This document shows, piece by piece, positions 19,137 to 28,275 of a DNA stretch of 64,000 nucleotides. The notes below the pieces were generated by a model. The model made no database searches, was not told the DNA's origin, and saw only the letters and a program-made list of their open reading frames with translations. The translations under genes and the position numbers were made by a program. The stretch's first letter is position 1. Each line of letters starts with the position of its first letter. This DNA comes from Roseovarius indicus (GTDB taxonomy: Bacteria > Pseudomonadota > Alphaproteobacteria > Rhodobacterales > Rhodobacteraceae), in the NCBI RefSeq assembly GCF_008728195.1, contig NZ_CP031598.1, positions 1,798,001-1,862,000 of the forward strand. Direction: 5' to 3'.

Positions 19137-19209
19137 GCCGGCGCCTCTGAGCGGCGGTCCGCGCGCCGGGCTTGACGCGTCGGGAACGCGACCCCACCTC
19201 CCGTGGGTT

Positions 19210-20505
19210 ATGCCTATGCAAAAACGCTCCCACCCGAACGTTCCGGGCATCGATCAGAGCGATCGCCTTGTTCCCGCCAACCTGCGCCAGAGCGGTCAGA
19301 CGCCCGTGCAGATGCTCATTTCCACGAGGGTCCGGAAATCGGCCTTCTGGCACCTGTCGATCGAAGCGGGCGCGTGGCGGGCCTCCGTCTACAACCGCAT
19401 GTACCACCCGCGTGGCTATATCCGGCCCGAGGATGGCGGCGCCATGGCCGAGTACCGGGCGCTGGTGCACGGTGTGACCCTGTGGAACGTCGCCGTCGAG
19501 CGCCAGATCCGGGTGAAGGGCAAGCAGGCGGAAGATTTCGTGAACTACGTCATCACCCGCGATGCCAGCCGCATCAAGGTGATGCATGGCAAATACTGCA
19601 TCCTTTGCAACGAGAAGGGCGGCATCCTGAACGACCCGGTCGTCCTGCGGCCGGCGCGCGACGAATTCTGGTTCTCGCTGTCCGACAGCGACCTCATGCT
19701 GTGGCTTCAGGGGGTGAACACGCCCAAGGCCTGGGACGTTGAGATCGACGAGATCGACGTCGAGCCGCTGCAGGTTCAGGGGCCGCTCTCGGAAGACATG
19801 ATGGCCGAGCTGATTGGCGAGGACCTGCGGAAAATCCCCTATTACGGCCTGATGGAGGCCGAGATCGGCGGCGCGCCCGTGCTGATCAGCCAGACCGGGT
19901 TTTCCGGCGAGAAGGGCTACGAGGTCTATGTCTACAACGCCCACGAGACGGCCGAGCAGGTGTGGTACGCGCTGCGCGGCGTCGGCGCGCGCTATGGCCT
20001 GCGGGTGATCGCCCCCGGACACCACCGCCGGATCGCCGCCGGCATCCTGAGCTGGGGCCAGGACATGGATCACGAGACCTCGCCCTTCCAGGTGAACCTG
20101 GCCTTCCAGGTGCCGAAGAAGAAAAAGGCCGAGTACATCGGCAAGGCGGCGCTGGAAAAACAGCGCGACCAGATCGAGGCGGGCAGCTATCCGTTCAGCC
20201 TCAAGCTTGTCGGCATGAAGCTGGGCGGGCGGCCCATCACCGATTACGCGCCCGATTTCTGGCTGATCCAGAACCGCGAGGGCACGCGCTGTGGCTATGT
20301 CACCTCGCCCTGGTGGTCGCCGGAGCTGGAGACGAACATCGCGCTGGGCTACGTGCCCTGGGCGCTGTCGAAGCTGGGGACCGAGCTCAGGGTGGAACTG
20401 CCCGAAACCTATGCCGAACAGTCGGGCGAACCGGTGCAAGCGGTCGTGTCGGAGGTGCCGTTCGTGGCCTCGGAACACCCGAGCGCCCGCGAACAAGGCA
20501 AGTAG
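19210..20505 (+). CDS. GcvT-family aminomethyltransferase, DmdA-like
   Basis: A 431-residue folate-binding protein of the GcvT family. The central part (LWNVAVERQIRVKG, VNYVITRDASRI, ILNDPVVLRPA, FWFSLSDSDLMLWLQGV) closely follows the pattern of DMSP demethylase DmdA, with a GcvT C-terminal barrel after about 330. DmdA is about 365 residues, so this protein is some 60 longer, partly at the N-terminus. It probably transfers a one-carbon unit to tetrahydrofolate, but whether the donor is DMSP cannot be decided here. The first ATG is used; a start at 19312 is possible because no clear ribosome site is seen. Confidence 0.75.
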   Translation: MPMQKRSHPNVPGIDQSDRLVPANLRQSGQTPVQMLISTRVRKSAFWHLSIEAGAWRASVYNRMYHPRGYIRPEDGGAMAEYRALVHGVTLWNVAVERQIRVKGKQAEDFVNYVITRDASRIKVMHGKYCILCNEKGGILNDPVVLRPARDEFWFSLSDSDLMLWLQGVNTPKAWDVEIDEIDVEPLQVQGPLSEDMMAELIGEDLRKIPYYGLMEAEIGGAPVLISQTGFSGEKGYEVYVYNAHETAEQVWYALRGVGARYGLRVIAPGHHRRIAAGILSWGQDMDHETSPFQVNLAFQVPKKKKAEYIGKAALEKQRDQIEAGSYPFSLKLVGMKLGGRPITDYAPDFWLIQNREGTRCGYVTSPWWSPELETNIALGYVPWALSKLGTELRVELPETYAEQSGEPVQAVVSEVPFVASEHPSAREQGK

Positions 20506-20508
20506 GGG

Positions 20509-20554
20509 CGTTTTCTTGAAAAGAAAACGGTCCGAAATCTTTTAAAGATTTCGG
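20509..20554. repeat. Paired palindromes between convergent genes
   Basis: CGTTTTCTT-GAA-AAGAAAACG (20509-20529) and, after two bases, CCGAAATCTT-TTA-AAGATTTCGG (20532-20554). They lie between the DmdA-like gene and the convergent glycosyltransferase-like gene and could end both transcripts. Confidence 0.9.
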
Positions 20555-20564
20555 GGCGTTGCGC

Positions 20565-21434
20565 CTAGAACCACTGGCCCGGCTCCATCAGTCCGAGGTC
20601 GAGCAACTGGCGCGAATGCCACTCGAACGGGGCCGAGTTGTGCCATCGGAAATCGTGGATGTCGAAGGTCGAGCCCGGGTTGGTCTTGAGCGCCTTGGCG
20701 GTGCGGAACGACACCACCGCCGCCGTCAGGTTGTTGTGCCACGGACAGGCATAGGTGTTGTATTCCTCGTCCGAAAACGTGTGGGTGTCGCGCAGGGTCA
20801 GGCCGGGCTTGGCCTTGAACAGCGAGATCCGGTCGATCTTGCGGCGTGCTGGCGGGATATGTTCCTCGTAGCGCCAGCGCAGGCCGCCGAAGAAATCGAG
20901 CTGGCGGTCCTTCGGGTGGTTGTGATTGTCGGGGTCCTTGCGAGCCAGCGCGTAATAGCCCGACTTGTCGAGATTGGCATCTTCCAGCGCGACGGCGTTC
21001 TTGTGCTGGCGCAGGTCGCCGGCATAGATGTCGATCACGTAGGTCAGCATGGCGTCGCGCCGTTCCTCGCCGTGGAACGTGGCAAGCTCCCCCACGGTGC
21101 GCGTCTCGCAGAAGGGGAAGAACAGGTACTCGGCATTGAAGCAGTAATACAGCCAGATGCCCGGCGCCGCCTCGATCACGCGGTTCACCAGGTCGGGGAA
21201 GCCGGCCTCGCGCTTGACGTCGTGGTCGACACGGATGACGGCCTCCTCCACGTCGGGCGCAAGGTCGAAGGCCGGCGGCATGAAGGCCACCACCTGCCTG
21301 AACCGCAGGTCGAGGTGATGGCGCAGGGTGCTGTCGGTCTCGACATCGTCCTCGACAAGGACAAGCGCCACCGGCCCCTTGGCCAGCGCCGTCTTGCCCT
21401 CCGCCAGAAACGCATCCAGGCTGGAATACCGCAT
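20565..21434 (-). CDS. Glycosyltransferase-like hypothetical protein
   Basis: A 289-residue cytosolic protein, not confidently recognised. The start ALVLVEDDVETDSTLRHHL and the later VIRVDHDVKRE and WLYYCFNAEYLFFPF segments resemble nucleotide-sugar glycosyltransferases with an acidic metal-binding motif. No membrane helix or signal is seen. The C-terminal half contains several His/Trp-rich stretches (YACPWHNNLTAA, FDIHDFRWHNSAPFEWHSRQ). The ATG at 21434 is chosen because the extra upstream frame is not protein-like. It is divergent from miaB and convergent with the DmdA-like gene. Confidence 0.65.
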   Translation of the reverse strand: MRYSSLDAFLAEGKTALAKGPVALVLVEDDVETDSTLRHHLDLRFRQVVAFMPPAFDLAPDVEEAVIRVDHDVKREAGFPDLVNRVIEAAPGIWLYYCFNAEYLFFPFCETRTVGELATFHGEERRDAMLTYVIDIYAGDLRQHKNAVALEDANLDKSGYYALARKDPDNHNHPKDRQLDFFGGLRWRYEEHIPPARRKIDRISLFKAKPGLTLRDTHTFSDEEYNTYACPWHNNLTAAVVSFRTAKALKTNPGSTFDIHDFRWHNSAPFEWHSRQLLDLGLMEPGQWF

Positions 21435-21555
21435 TGTCACCCTCAAACTGCCCGGCCGCGAGAGTCGGCCAATTCGCGACGCATTGCAAGTGACCCCGGC
21501 CTTGATGTAGGGAAACGCCCTGATCACTCACACAAGCTTTCCGGAGCGCGACGAG

Positions 21556-22890
21556 ATGGCCGAGGCGAAGAAGCTCTACATCAAGACCTATGGATGCCAG
21601 ATGAACGTCTATGACAGCGAGCGCATGGCCGAGGCCATGGGCGGCGCGGGCTATGTCGAGACGCAATCGCCTGACGATGCCGACATGATCCTGCTGAACA
21701 CCTGTCACATCCGGGAAAAGGCGGCCGAGAAGGTCTATTCCGAGCTGGGCCGGTTCCGCGGGCTGAAAGAGGCGCGCCCCGATCTCAAGATCGGCGTGGC
21801 GGGCTGCGTGGCCCAGGCCGAGGGCGAGGAGATCATGCGCCGCCAGCCGATGGTCGACCTTGTCGTTGGCCCGCAAAGCTATCACCGCCTGCCCGAGCTC
21901 GAGGCCAAGGCGCGGGCCGGGACAAAGGCGCTCGACACCGACTTCCCGCTCGAGGACAAGTTCGACGCGCTGAAGAACCGCCCCAAGGCCAAGCGCGGCC
22001 CGACCGCCTTCCTGACCGTGCAGGAAGGCTGCGACAAGTTCTGCGCCTTCTGCGTGGTCCCCTATACCCGCGGCGCCGAGGTCAGCCGGCCGGCGACGCG
22101 CGTGCTCGACGAGGCGCGCGACCTGGTCGAGCGGGGCGTGCGCGAGATCACCCTGCTGGGCCAGAACGTCAACGCCTACCACGGCGAAGGCCCCGACGGC
22201 AAAGACTGGTCGCTGGCGCGGCTGATCTGGGCCCTCAACGATATCGACGGGCTGGAGCGCATCCGCTTCACCACCTCGCACCCCAACGACATGGATGACG
22301 ACCTGATCGCGGCCCATGGCGAATGCGAGAAGCTGATGCCCTACCTGCACCTGCCCGTGCAGTCGGGCAGCGACCGCATCCTCAAGCGGATGAACCGCAG
22401 CCACACCGCCGAAAGTTACCTGCGGTTGATCGAGCGGATCCGCGCGGCGCGGCCCGATATCCTGATGTCGGGCGATTTCATCGTCGGCTTCCCGGAAGAG
22501 ACCGAGGCCGATTTCCAGGCGACGCTCGATCTCATCGAGGAAGTTCAGTACGGTTACGCCTTTTCCTTCAAGTATTCCCCGCGTCCCGGCACGCCGGCCG
22601 CCGAGCGGTCGATGGTCGACGAGGCCGAGGCCTCGGAGCGGCTGCAACGGCTGCAGGCGCTGATCACCAGGCAGCAGCGCGCGGTGCAGGATTCCATGGT
22701 CGGCCGCCGGGTCAAGGTGCTCTTCGAGAAACCGGGCCGTCTGCCCGGCCAGATGGTGGGCAAGTCGGATTACCTGCATGCCGTGCACGTGGCCGAATCT
22801 GATGCGCAGCCGGGCGAGCTTTCGGAGGTCGAAATCATCGAAAGCGGGGCCAATTCATTGGCCGGCCGGCCCGTGCAGGGCCTCTCTTAA
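21556..22890 (+). CDS. miaB: tRNA-2-methylthio-N6-dimethylallyladenosine synthase
   Basis: A 444-residue radical-SAM methylthiotransferase that modifies A37 of tRNAs reading UNN codons. Auxiliary-cluster cysteines are Cys14, Cys50 and Cys84. The radical-SAM cluster is Cys159, Cys163 and Cys166 in [16 protein letters not shown]. The C-terminal TRAM domain (about 380-440) includes [21 protein letters not shown]. Length and domain order are standard. It is monocistronic, divergent from the glycosyltransferase-like gene. The 230 bp after it, before the OmpA gene, hold no gene I can see. Confidence 0.97.
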   Translation: MAEAKKLYIKTYGCQMNVYDSERMAEAMGGAGYVETQSPDDADMILLNTCHIREKAAEKVYSELGRFRGLKEARPDLKIGVAGCVAQAEGEEIMRRQPMVDLVVGPQSYHRLPELEAKARAGTKALDTDFPLEDKFDALKNRPKAKRGPTAFLTVQEGCDKFCAFCVVPYTRGAEVSRPATRVLDEARDLVERGVREITLLGQNVNAYHGEGPDGKDWSLARLIWALNDIDGLERIRFTTSHPNDMDDDLIAAHGECEKLMPYLHLPVQSGSDRILKRMNRSHTAESYLRLIERIRAARPDILMSGDFIVGFPEETEADFQATLDLIEEVQYGYAFSFKYSPRPGTPAAERSMVDEAEASERLQRLQALITRQQRAVQDSMVGRRVKVLFEKPGRLPGQMVGKSDYLHAVHVAESDAQPGELSEVEIIESGANSLAGRPVQGLS

Positions 22891-23121
22891 ACCGGTGATT
22901 CAAGACTGTCGGCTAAGGCCGTATTGTCAATGAATAAACCCTGAATCGCCCCTTCCGGCCCCGGATCGGAACGGGGTTGTTTCCGGTGCTGCGACAATGT
23001 GGCTTCATTTAGGCTTCACAACAAAGCGAAACTTGTTACACTCAAACAATAATTTCATTTCGCATGGATTCTCTGCTCATTTCACCGTGCGATCTGGGGG
23101 GTTAACATAAGGACAGTGGCT

Positions 23122-23700
23122 GTGACCGAATATCTTTCGAAAACAGTTCGCGGCATCCTCGGCGGGCTTGCTGCCGCCGTCATTGGTATTTCAGTGACGG
23201 CAAGTTATGCCGAGGCCCAGAGCGGCCAGCGCGTGGTTGTCGGCGAACGGTACGTTCCTACGATCTGGGTCGACCCGGACGGGTGTGAACACTGGGTGAT
23301 GGACGATGGCTGGGAAGGCTACATGTCGCCCCACGTGACGCGTCAGGGCATCCCGGTCTGCCGCCGCGGCAACGTGTGTGGCGTGATGAACTCGGATCAG
23401 CTCTTCGCCACGGACAGCGCGCATATCAACGCCTCCGGGCGCCAGCGGCTGGCCAGCTTCTTCCAGCAGACGCAGGCGATTTCCTACATCATCGTCGGGC
23501 ACACCGACAGCCGGGCGTCGGACGAGTACAACCTCGACCTGTCTCTGCGTCGCGCCAATTCGGTCGCCCAGATCGCGGCCTCGACCGGTGCGCGGATCGC
23601 GGATGTGCGCGGGTATGGCGAACGCATGCCGAAGGCGCCGAACTCGACGGCCGCCGGGATGCAGCAGAACCGCCGCGTCGAAATCATCTGCATCCGCTAG
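23122..23700 (+). CDS. OmpA-family protein with an N-terminal WVDP-GC-HW module
   Basis: A 192-residue exported protein. A signal peptide (cleavage near ASYAEA-QS) is followed by a short module IWVDPDGCEHWVMDDGWEGY. The C-terminal OmpA peptidoglycan-binding domain includes YIIVGHTDSRASDEYNLDLSLRRA and the closing QNRRVEI. It should sit in the periplasm or outer membrane and grip peptidoglycan. A GTG start at 23122 is preferred to the one at 23116 because AAGGA then lies eight bases upstream. The lipoprotein gene that follows after nine bases repeats the same N-terminal module. Confidence 0.88.
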   Translation: MTEYLSKTVRGILGGLAAAVIGISVTASYAEAQSGQRVVVGERYVPTIWVDPDGCEHWVMDDGWEGYMSPHVTRQGIPVCRRGNVCGVMNSDQLFATDSAHINASGRQRLASFFQQTQAISYIIVGHTDSRASDEYNLDLSLRRANSVAQIAASTGARIADVRGYGERMPKAPNSTAAGMQQNRRVEIICIR

Positions 23701-23709
23701 GGGGATACC

Positions 23710-24009
23710 ATGAAGATCGTCAAAATCTGTGCCGTTCTCGGCGCTGCCCTGCTGGTCACCGGCTGTGTCGGATCCAAGCAGAACAAGACCGTCGACCGCT
23801 TTATCGACAGCAAGCACCTGAGCCAGCTTCAGGCCGGCATCTGGGTCGACCCGAACGGCTGTGATCACTGGATCATCGACGACGGGATCGAAGGCTACCT
23901 GTCGCAGCGTCTCGACCAGTACGGCAAGCCGGTCTGTTCGGGCGTCGCACCGCCGAACGTGGCCACCGGCGCCTTCAAGCGCGGCTCGCCGGTCTCCGAC
24001 CCGATCTGA
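23710..24009 (+). CDS. Lipoprotein sharing the WVDP-GC-HW module
   Basis: A 99-residue lipoprotein with lipobox VTGC (Cys19). Residues about 44-73 read IWVDPNGCDHWIIDDGIEGYLS and then GKPVC, closely matching the module in the OmpA-family protein upstream. The module has two cysteines that could form a disulfide in the periplasm. The nine-base spacing and an intrinsic terminator right after it show a two-gene operon. Function is unknown; a cell-envelope pair in which a lipoprotein and a peptidoglycan binder share a domain is the simplest reading. Confidence 0.82.
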   Translation: MKIVKICAVLGAALLVTGCVGSKQNKTVDRFIDSKHLSQLQAGIWVDPNGCDHWIIDDGIEGYLSQRLDQYGKPVCSGVAPPNVATGAFKRGSPVSDPI

Positions 24010-24034
24010 TCCGGGCGCCAGCGTACCAAAAATC

Positions 24035-24065
24035 AGCCGCAGGCAAGGCGCCTGCGGCTTTTTTT
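24035..24065 (+). terminator. Rho-independent terminator after the OmpA/lipoprotein operon
   Basis: AGCCGCAGGC pairs with GCCTGCGGCT around a five-base loop, followed by seven Ts. Confidence 0.93.
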
Positions 24066-24156
24066 GTACCAGCCCGGTGACATTTGATCCCTTTATCTTG
24101 CAGTTGTCTCGCCGTCTTGGCACCATATATACGACACGCTGGTTCAGGAGATCTGT

Positions 24157-25170
24157 TTGGCTACAACCGCGCTGCCCCCGATGGACGACTCTTCCGCGCT
24201 GCATGAAGAGACCGTTGAATTTCCCGATAATTTCCTCCTCATTGACCTGTGCGGCGAGCATGACCGCAACCTGGCCGAGATCGAGCGTCAATTGGGCGTG
24301 CAGATCATGCGGCGCGGGAATCAGTTGTCGGTGGTGGGCGAAGAGCCCCTGGTCAAGGAAGGCGTCGGCGTCCTGACCGCGCTCTATGCCCGGCTCGAGG
24401 CGGGGCGGTCGGTCGAGCCGGCCGATATCGACCGCGAGCTGCGGATGGGCGGCAGCGGGCCCGAGCCGCAGTCGGAACCCTGCGACGGCGACCAGCTCGA
24501 AATGTTCAAGGGCGGGCCGGTCGAGATCAAGACCCGCAAGAAGCTCGTCGAGCCGCGCACCGACGCCCAGAAGGCCTATGTGCTGTCGCTCTTCAACAAC
24601 GAGATGGCCTTCGGCATCGGCCCGGCGGGCACCGGCAAGACCTATCTTGCGGTGGCGGTGGGCGTTTCGATGTTCATCGAAGGCCATGTCGACCGGATCA
24701 TCCTTGCGCGCCCCGCGGTCGAGGCGGGCGAGAAGCTGGGCTATCTGCCCGGAGACATGAAGGAGAAGGTCGACCCCTACATGCAGCCGCTCTACGACGC
24801 GCTGAACGATTTCTTCCCGGCCAAGCAGGCGGCCAAGCTGATCGAGGAGAAGCGGATCGAGATCGCGCCGCTCGCCTTCATGCGGGGCCGGACGCTGGCC
24901 AATGCCTTCGTGGTGCTCGACGAGGCGCAGAACGCGACCTCGATGCAGATGAAGATGTTCCTGACCCGCCTGGGCGAGGGCAGCCGCATGGTCATCACCG
25001 GCGACCGCAGCCAGGTCGACCTGCCGCGCGGCGTGACGAGCGGGTTGCACGACGCCGAGCGGCTGTTGCGGGATATCCCCAACATCTCGTTCAACTACTT
25101 CACCTCGAAGGACGTGGTGCGCCACCCGCTGGTGGCGAAGATCATCGAGGCCTATGAAAAGGACGTGTGA
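24157..25170 (+). CDS. phoH: PhoH family ATPase
   Basis: A 337-residue PhoH-type P-loop ATPase. An N-terminal KH-like segment (about 25-80) precedes the ATPase domain with Walker A GPAGTGKT at 155-162 and Walker B FVVLDEAQNAT. The start is read as TTG at 24157, because CAGGAG lies a few bases upstream; an ATG eight codons in is the alternative. It heads a four-gene run phoH-ybeY-corC-lnt, an order widely conserved in proteobacteria and tied to RNA and ribosome quality control. A paired palindrome separates it from ybeY. Confidence 0.95.
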   Translation: MATTALPPMDDSSALHEETVEFPDNFLLIDLCGEHDRNLAEIERQLGVQIMRRGNQLSVVGEEPLVKEGVGVLTALYARLEAGRSVEPADIDRELRMGGSGPEPQSEPCDGDQLEMFKGGPVEIKTRKKLVEPRTDAQKAYVLSLFNNEMAFGIGPAGTGKTYLAVAVGVSMFIEGHVDRIILARPAVEAGEKLGYLPGDMKEKVDPYMQPLYDALNDFFPAKQAAKLIEEKRIEIAPLAFMRGRTLANAFVVLDEAQNATSMQMKMFLTRLGEGSRMVITGDRSQVDLPRGVTSGLHDAERLLRDIPNISFNYFTSKDVVRHPLVAKIIEAYEKDV

Positions 25171-25179
25171 GGCGGGGCG

Positions 25180-25224
25180 CCGTTTTCTTCGAAGAAAACG
25201 GACCGGAAAATTCGAATTTTCCGG
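25180..25224. repeat. Paired perfect palindromes between phoH and ybeY
   Basis: Two perfect 22-bp palindromes with one base between them: 25180-25201 (half CCGTTTTCTTC) and 25203-25224 (half CCGGAAAATTC). Unlike the other copies, this one sits inside a same-strand operon, 10 bases after the phoH stop, so it may be a processing or partial termination site. Confidence 0.9.
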
Positions 25225-25240
25225 CCTGCGACGGTAGGCG

Positions 25241-25729
25241 ATGCAGATCGACATTCTCTACGAAGACGACCGCTGGGACTCGGCGGATTTTGCCGCGCTG
25301 GCCGACCGCGCGGCAGAGACGGCGCTCCGCCATGTCGGGCTGGACCCCGACGCATGGGAAATCTCCATCCTCGCCTGCGACGACGCCCGCATTGCCGTGC
25401 TGAACGAGGACTTCCGCGACAAGCCCACGCCGACCAACGTGCTGTCCTGGCCGTCCGAGGAACGCGCGCCGGAAGAGCCGGGTGCGATACCCGACCTGCC
25501 AGAGCCGGGCCTCGACCCGGAACTGGGCGACATCGCCATCGCCTACGACACCTGCGCGCGGGAAGCCGAGGCCGCGGGCAAGCCGATGGCCGATCATGTC
25601 ACGCACCTCGTTGTTCACGCGCTGTTACATCTTCTGGGCTATGATCATGTGCGTGACCAAGATGCCACTTTGATGGAAGCAACCGAGGTGGCGATACTTG
25701 GCAAGCTGGGTCTGCCTGACCCATATTGA
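25241..25729 (+). CDS. ybeY: Endoribonuclease YbeY (16S rRNA maturation)
   Basis: A 162-residue UPF0054 metalloenzyme acting in 16S rRNA 3'-end maturation and ribosome quality control. The zinc site HxxxHxxxxxH is visible as His126, His130 and His136 (VVHALLHLLGYDH). The upstream LNEDFRDKPTPTNVLSWP is the other family signature. It sits between phoH and corC as in most proteobacteria. A linker of about 20 residues rich in Glu and Pro (EERAPEEPGAIPDLPEPG) is somewhat longer than in E. coli. Confidence 0.96.
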   Translation: MQIDILYEDDRWDSADFAALADRAAETALRHVGLDPDAWEISILACDDARIAVLNEDFRDKPTPTNVLSWPSEERAPEEPGAIPDLPEPGLDPELGDIAIAYDTCAREAEAAGKPMADHVTHLVVHALLHLLGYDHVRDQDATLMEATEVAILGKLGLPDPY

Positions 25730-25784
25730 AACCTGTCAGGGCCGCGTGTATGCACGGCCCCACCTTTTTTTGGACCTAAGGACA

Positions 25785-26669
25785 ATGGGCGACAGCACAG
25801 ACGCATCTTCTAACGCGGCGCGTTGCGCGCAGGCGGATAGCCAGGACAGCGAAGAAGAGCAGGGCGGTTTTTTCCGCCGCATATTCGATGCATTCAGCAC
25901 GGGCGAGGATGAAGACGAGGAAGACGGGGCAAACAGGCCGCGCTCTGGCGCGTTGGGCCTTGGTAACCTGCGCACCCTCACGGTCGAGGATGTTTCGGTT
26001 CCGAAAGCCGATATCGTCGCCGTACCCATCGACATCACCAAGGACGAACTTGTCAGCGTCTTCCGCGAAAGCGGCAAGACCCGGCTGCCGGTCTATGACG
26101 GCACACTCGATTCGCCCGTGGGCATGGCGCACCTGAAGGATTTCGCGCTCAGCCACGGATTCAACGGCAAGGGTGGCAGGTTTTCGCTCAAGCCGCTGGT
26201 GCGGCCGCTGCTCTACGTGCCGCCCTCCATGCCGATCGGCGTGCTCCTCCAGAACATGCAGAACGAACGCCGCCACATGGCGCTGGTGATCGACGAATAT
26301 GGCGGGGTCGACGGGCTGGTGACGATCGAGGACCTGATCGAACAGGTCGTGGGCGAGATCGAGGACGAGCACGACACCGAAGACGACACCTACTGGGTGC
26401 AGGAAAAGCCCGGCATCTACCTCGCGCAGGCCAAGACCCCCCTCGACGAGTTCGAGGAGGAGATCGGCCAGTCGCTGACCGAGGCCGAAGAGGTCGACGA
26501 GGAAGAGATCGACACGCTGGGCGGTCTGGTCTTCATGCTGCTGGGCCGGGTGCCGGTGCGCGGCGAGATGGTCGAACACCCCGGCGGCACGGTCTTCGAG
26601 GTGGTCGAGGCCGATCCGCGCCGCATCAAGCGGCTGCGCGTCCGCCTTCCCGGACATTCGGACAGCTAG
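25785..26669 (+). CDS. CorC/YbeX-type CBS and transporter-associated domain protein
   Basis: A 294-residue cytosolic protein. A short acidic N-terminus is followed by two CBS domains (about 75-195, including [21 protein letters not shown] and [20 protein letters not shown]) and a C-terminal CorC_HlyC domain. The N-terminal membrane DUF21 domain of hemolysin-like relatives is absent, so it is the short CorC/YbeX form, linked to magnesium/cobalt efflux or ribosome biogenesis. AAGGACA precedes the ATG. It is five bases upstream of lnt, so the two are co-translated. Confidence 0.92.
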   Translation: MGDSTDASSNAARCAQADSQDSEEEQGGFFRRIFDAFSTGEDEDEEDGANRPRSGALGLGNLRTLTVEDVSVPKADIVAVPIDITKDELVSVFRESGKTRLPVYDGTLDSPVGMAHLKDFALSHGFNGKGGRFSLKPLVRPLLYVPPSMPIGVLLQNMQNERRHMALVIDEYGGVDGLVTIEDLIEQVVGEIEDEHDTEDDTYWVQEKPGIYLAQAKTPLDEFEEEIGQSLTEAEEVDEEEIDTLGGLVFMLLGRVPVRGEMVEHPGGTVFEVVEADPRRIKRLRVRLPGHSDS

Positions 26670-26674
26670 GATAC

Positions 26675-28183
26675 ATGCGCGCCCCCGGGATCGTTCAGGC
26701 GCTCGGGCCGCGTGCGCAACTGGCGCTCGCCGCGCTGGCGGGCGCGCTGGGCGCGCTGGGGCAGGCGCCGGTCGCGTTCTGGCCGGCGACGGTGCTGTCG
26801 CTGGCGGTGGTCTTCGGGCTGGGGCGCCTGGCGCCGGGCTGGCGGCGGGCCGGCTGGCTGGGGCTCTCGGCGGGCACCGGCTATTACATGCTGGCGCTCT
26901 TCTGGATCGTCGAGCCCTTCTTCGTCGACGCCGCCCGGCATGGCTGGATGGCGCCCTTCGCGCTTTTCTTCCTCGCGCTGGGGCTCGGCCTCTTCTGGGG
27001 CGGCGCGCTGGCGATCACCCGCGCGCTCGGCGGGCGAGTCGCGCCCTTCGTCGCGATGGTCATGCTGATCGAAGCGGCCCGCACCTATCTGCTGACCGGG
27101 TTTCCCTGGGCGCAGGTGGGCCATGCCCTGATCGACACGCCGCTGCTGCACTGGTCGTCCTGGGGCGGCTCGCTTGCGCTGACCGGGCTCGTGGTGTCCG
27201 GCGGGGCAGGGCTCTGGCTGCTGGCCGAGCGGCGCTGGGCGCCGGGCGGCGCGCTTCTGGCGCTGCCGGCTGTGCTCTGGGCCGCGGCCATTCCCCTCAC
27301 GCCAGAGGCACCGGCCGGGCCCGACGCGGCCACCGTGCGCCTCGTGCAGCCCAACGCGCCGCAGCACGAGAAATGGGACCCCGAGAAGGCTCTGGGCTTC
27401 TTCGAACGGCAGATCGACTACACCGCCGCGCCGCCAGAGGGGCCGGCGCCCGACCTGATCGTCTGGCCGGAAACCGCGATCCCGTGGGTGCTGGAACGGG
27501 CGCGGCCGGCGCTCGACGCGATCTCGGACGCCGCCGGTGACACGCCGGTGGTGCTGGGCCTGCAACGCTTCGAGGGGCGGCGCTATTACAACTCGCTGAT
27601 CCGGCTCGACCGCGGGGGCGCGGTGTCGGCGCTCTACGACAAGCACCACCTCGTGCCCTTCGGGGAATACATGCCGTTGGGGGATTTCCTTGCGAATTTC
27701 GGCATTTACGGCCTCGCCTCGAACGAGGGAAACGGCTATTCCTTCGGCCCCGGCCCGCAGGTGATCGACCTTGGCAAGCTGGGCCTTGCCTTGCCGCTCA
27801 TCTGCTACGAAGGGGTCTTCCCGCAGGATGTGGGCGCCTATGACAGGCGGCCCGACATGCTGCTGCTCATCACCAACGACGCGTGGTTCGGCAATATCCT
27901 CGGACCCTACCAGCACCTCGCCCAGGCGCGGCTCAGAAGCGCCGAACAGGGCCTGCCGATGATCCGCGTGGCCAATACCGGCGTCTCGGCAATGATCGAC
28001 GCGACGGGGCGCGTGACCACCTCTCTGCCCCTTGGCGAGGCAGGATGGACCGACACCCCCCTGCCACCGCCGCTGCCGCCCACGCCCTATGCGCGCACCG
28101 GCGATTGGCCCATCGCCGGGTTTGCCCTTTTTTTGCTCGTTCTGTCCCTTCTGTACCACAAGCGTACAAACCGCAGTTTTTAA
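26675..28183 (+). CDS. lnt: Apolipoprotein N-acyltransferase
   Basis: A 502-residue inner-membrane enzyme that adds the third acyl chain to bacterial lipoproteins. An N-terminal block of about six to seven hydrophobic helices (1-210) is followed by a periplasmic nitrilase-like domain. Catalytic motifs are LIVWPETAIPW (Glu), YDKHHLVPFGEYMP (Lys) and LPLICYEGVFP (Cys). A last transmembrane helix is near 480. It closes the phoH-ybeY-corC-lnt operon. The metK promoter starts four bases after the stop. Confidence 0.95.
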   Translation: MRAPGIVQALGPRAQLALAALAGALGALGQAPVAFWPATVLSLAVVFGLGRLAPGWRRAGWLGLSAGTGYYMLALFWIVEPFFVDAARHGWMAPFALFFLALGLGLFWGGALAITRALGGRVAPFVAMVMLIEAARTYLLTGFPWAQVGHALIDTPLLHWSSWGGSLALTGLVVSGGAGLWLLAERRWAPGGALLALPAVLWAAAIPLTPEAPAGPDAATVRLVQPNAPQHEKWDPEKALGFFERQIDYTAAPPEGPAPDLIVWPETAIPWVLERARPALDAISDAAGDTPVVLGLQRFEGRRYYNSLIRLDRGGAVSALYDKHHLVPFGEYMPLGDFLANFGIYGLASNEGNGYSFGPGPQVIDLGKLGLALPLICYEGVFPQDVGAYDRRPDMLLLITNDAWFGNILGPYQHLAQARLRSAEQGLPMIRVANTGVSAMIDATGRVTTSLPLGEAGWTDTPLPPPLPPTPYARTGDWPIAGFALFLLVLSLLYHKRTNRSF

Positions 28184-28186
28184 GCG

Positions 28187-28215
28187 TTGACGCCCTCATG
28201 GGCGCGGCCTAAGCA
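28187..28215 (+). promoter_or_regulatory. Putative sigma-70 promoter for metK
   Basis: TTGACG (28187-28192) and TAAGCA (28210-28215) are 17 bp apart. The predicted start, about seven bases further on, falls at 28222, one base before the first paired base of the riboswitch. That fit supports the call. Confidence 0.65.
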
Positions 28216-28222
28216 GTTTCGA

Positions 28223-28270
28223 CCCGTCACAACGGCTACCTGACGTGACGGGAAAATCTTAATGGAGCAA
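28223..28270 (+). ncRNA. SAM/SAH riboswitch upstream of metK
   Basis: CCCGTCAC pairs with GTGACGGG around the loop AACGGCTACCTGAC, followed by AAAATCTT and AATGGAGCA. This matches the SAM/SAH riboswitch consensus: a short hairpin whose loop forms a pseudoknot with a downstream strand containing the GGAG ribosome site. Ligand binding hides the GGAG of metK, giving translational feedback. The class is known only upstream of metK in Rhodobacterales. The metK ATG is six bases beyond. Confidence 0.93.
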
Positions 28271-28275
28271 CATTC

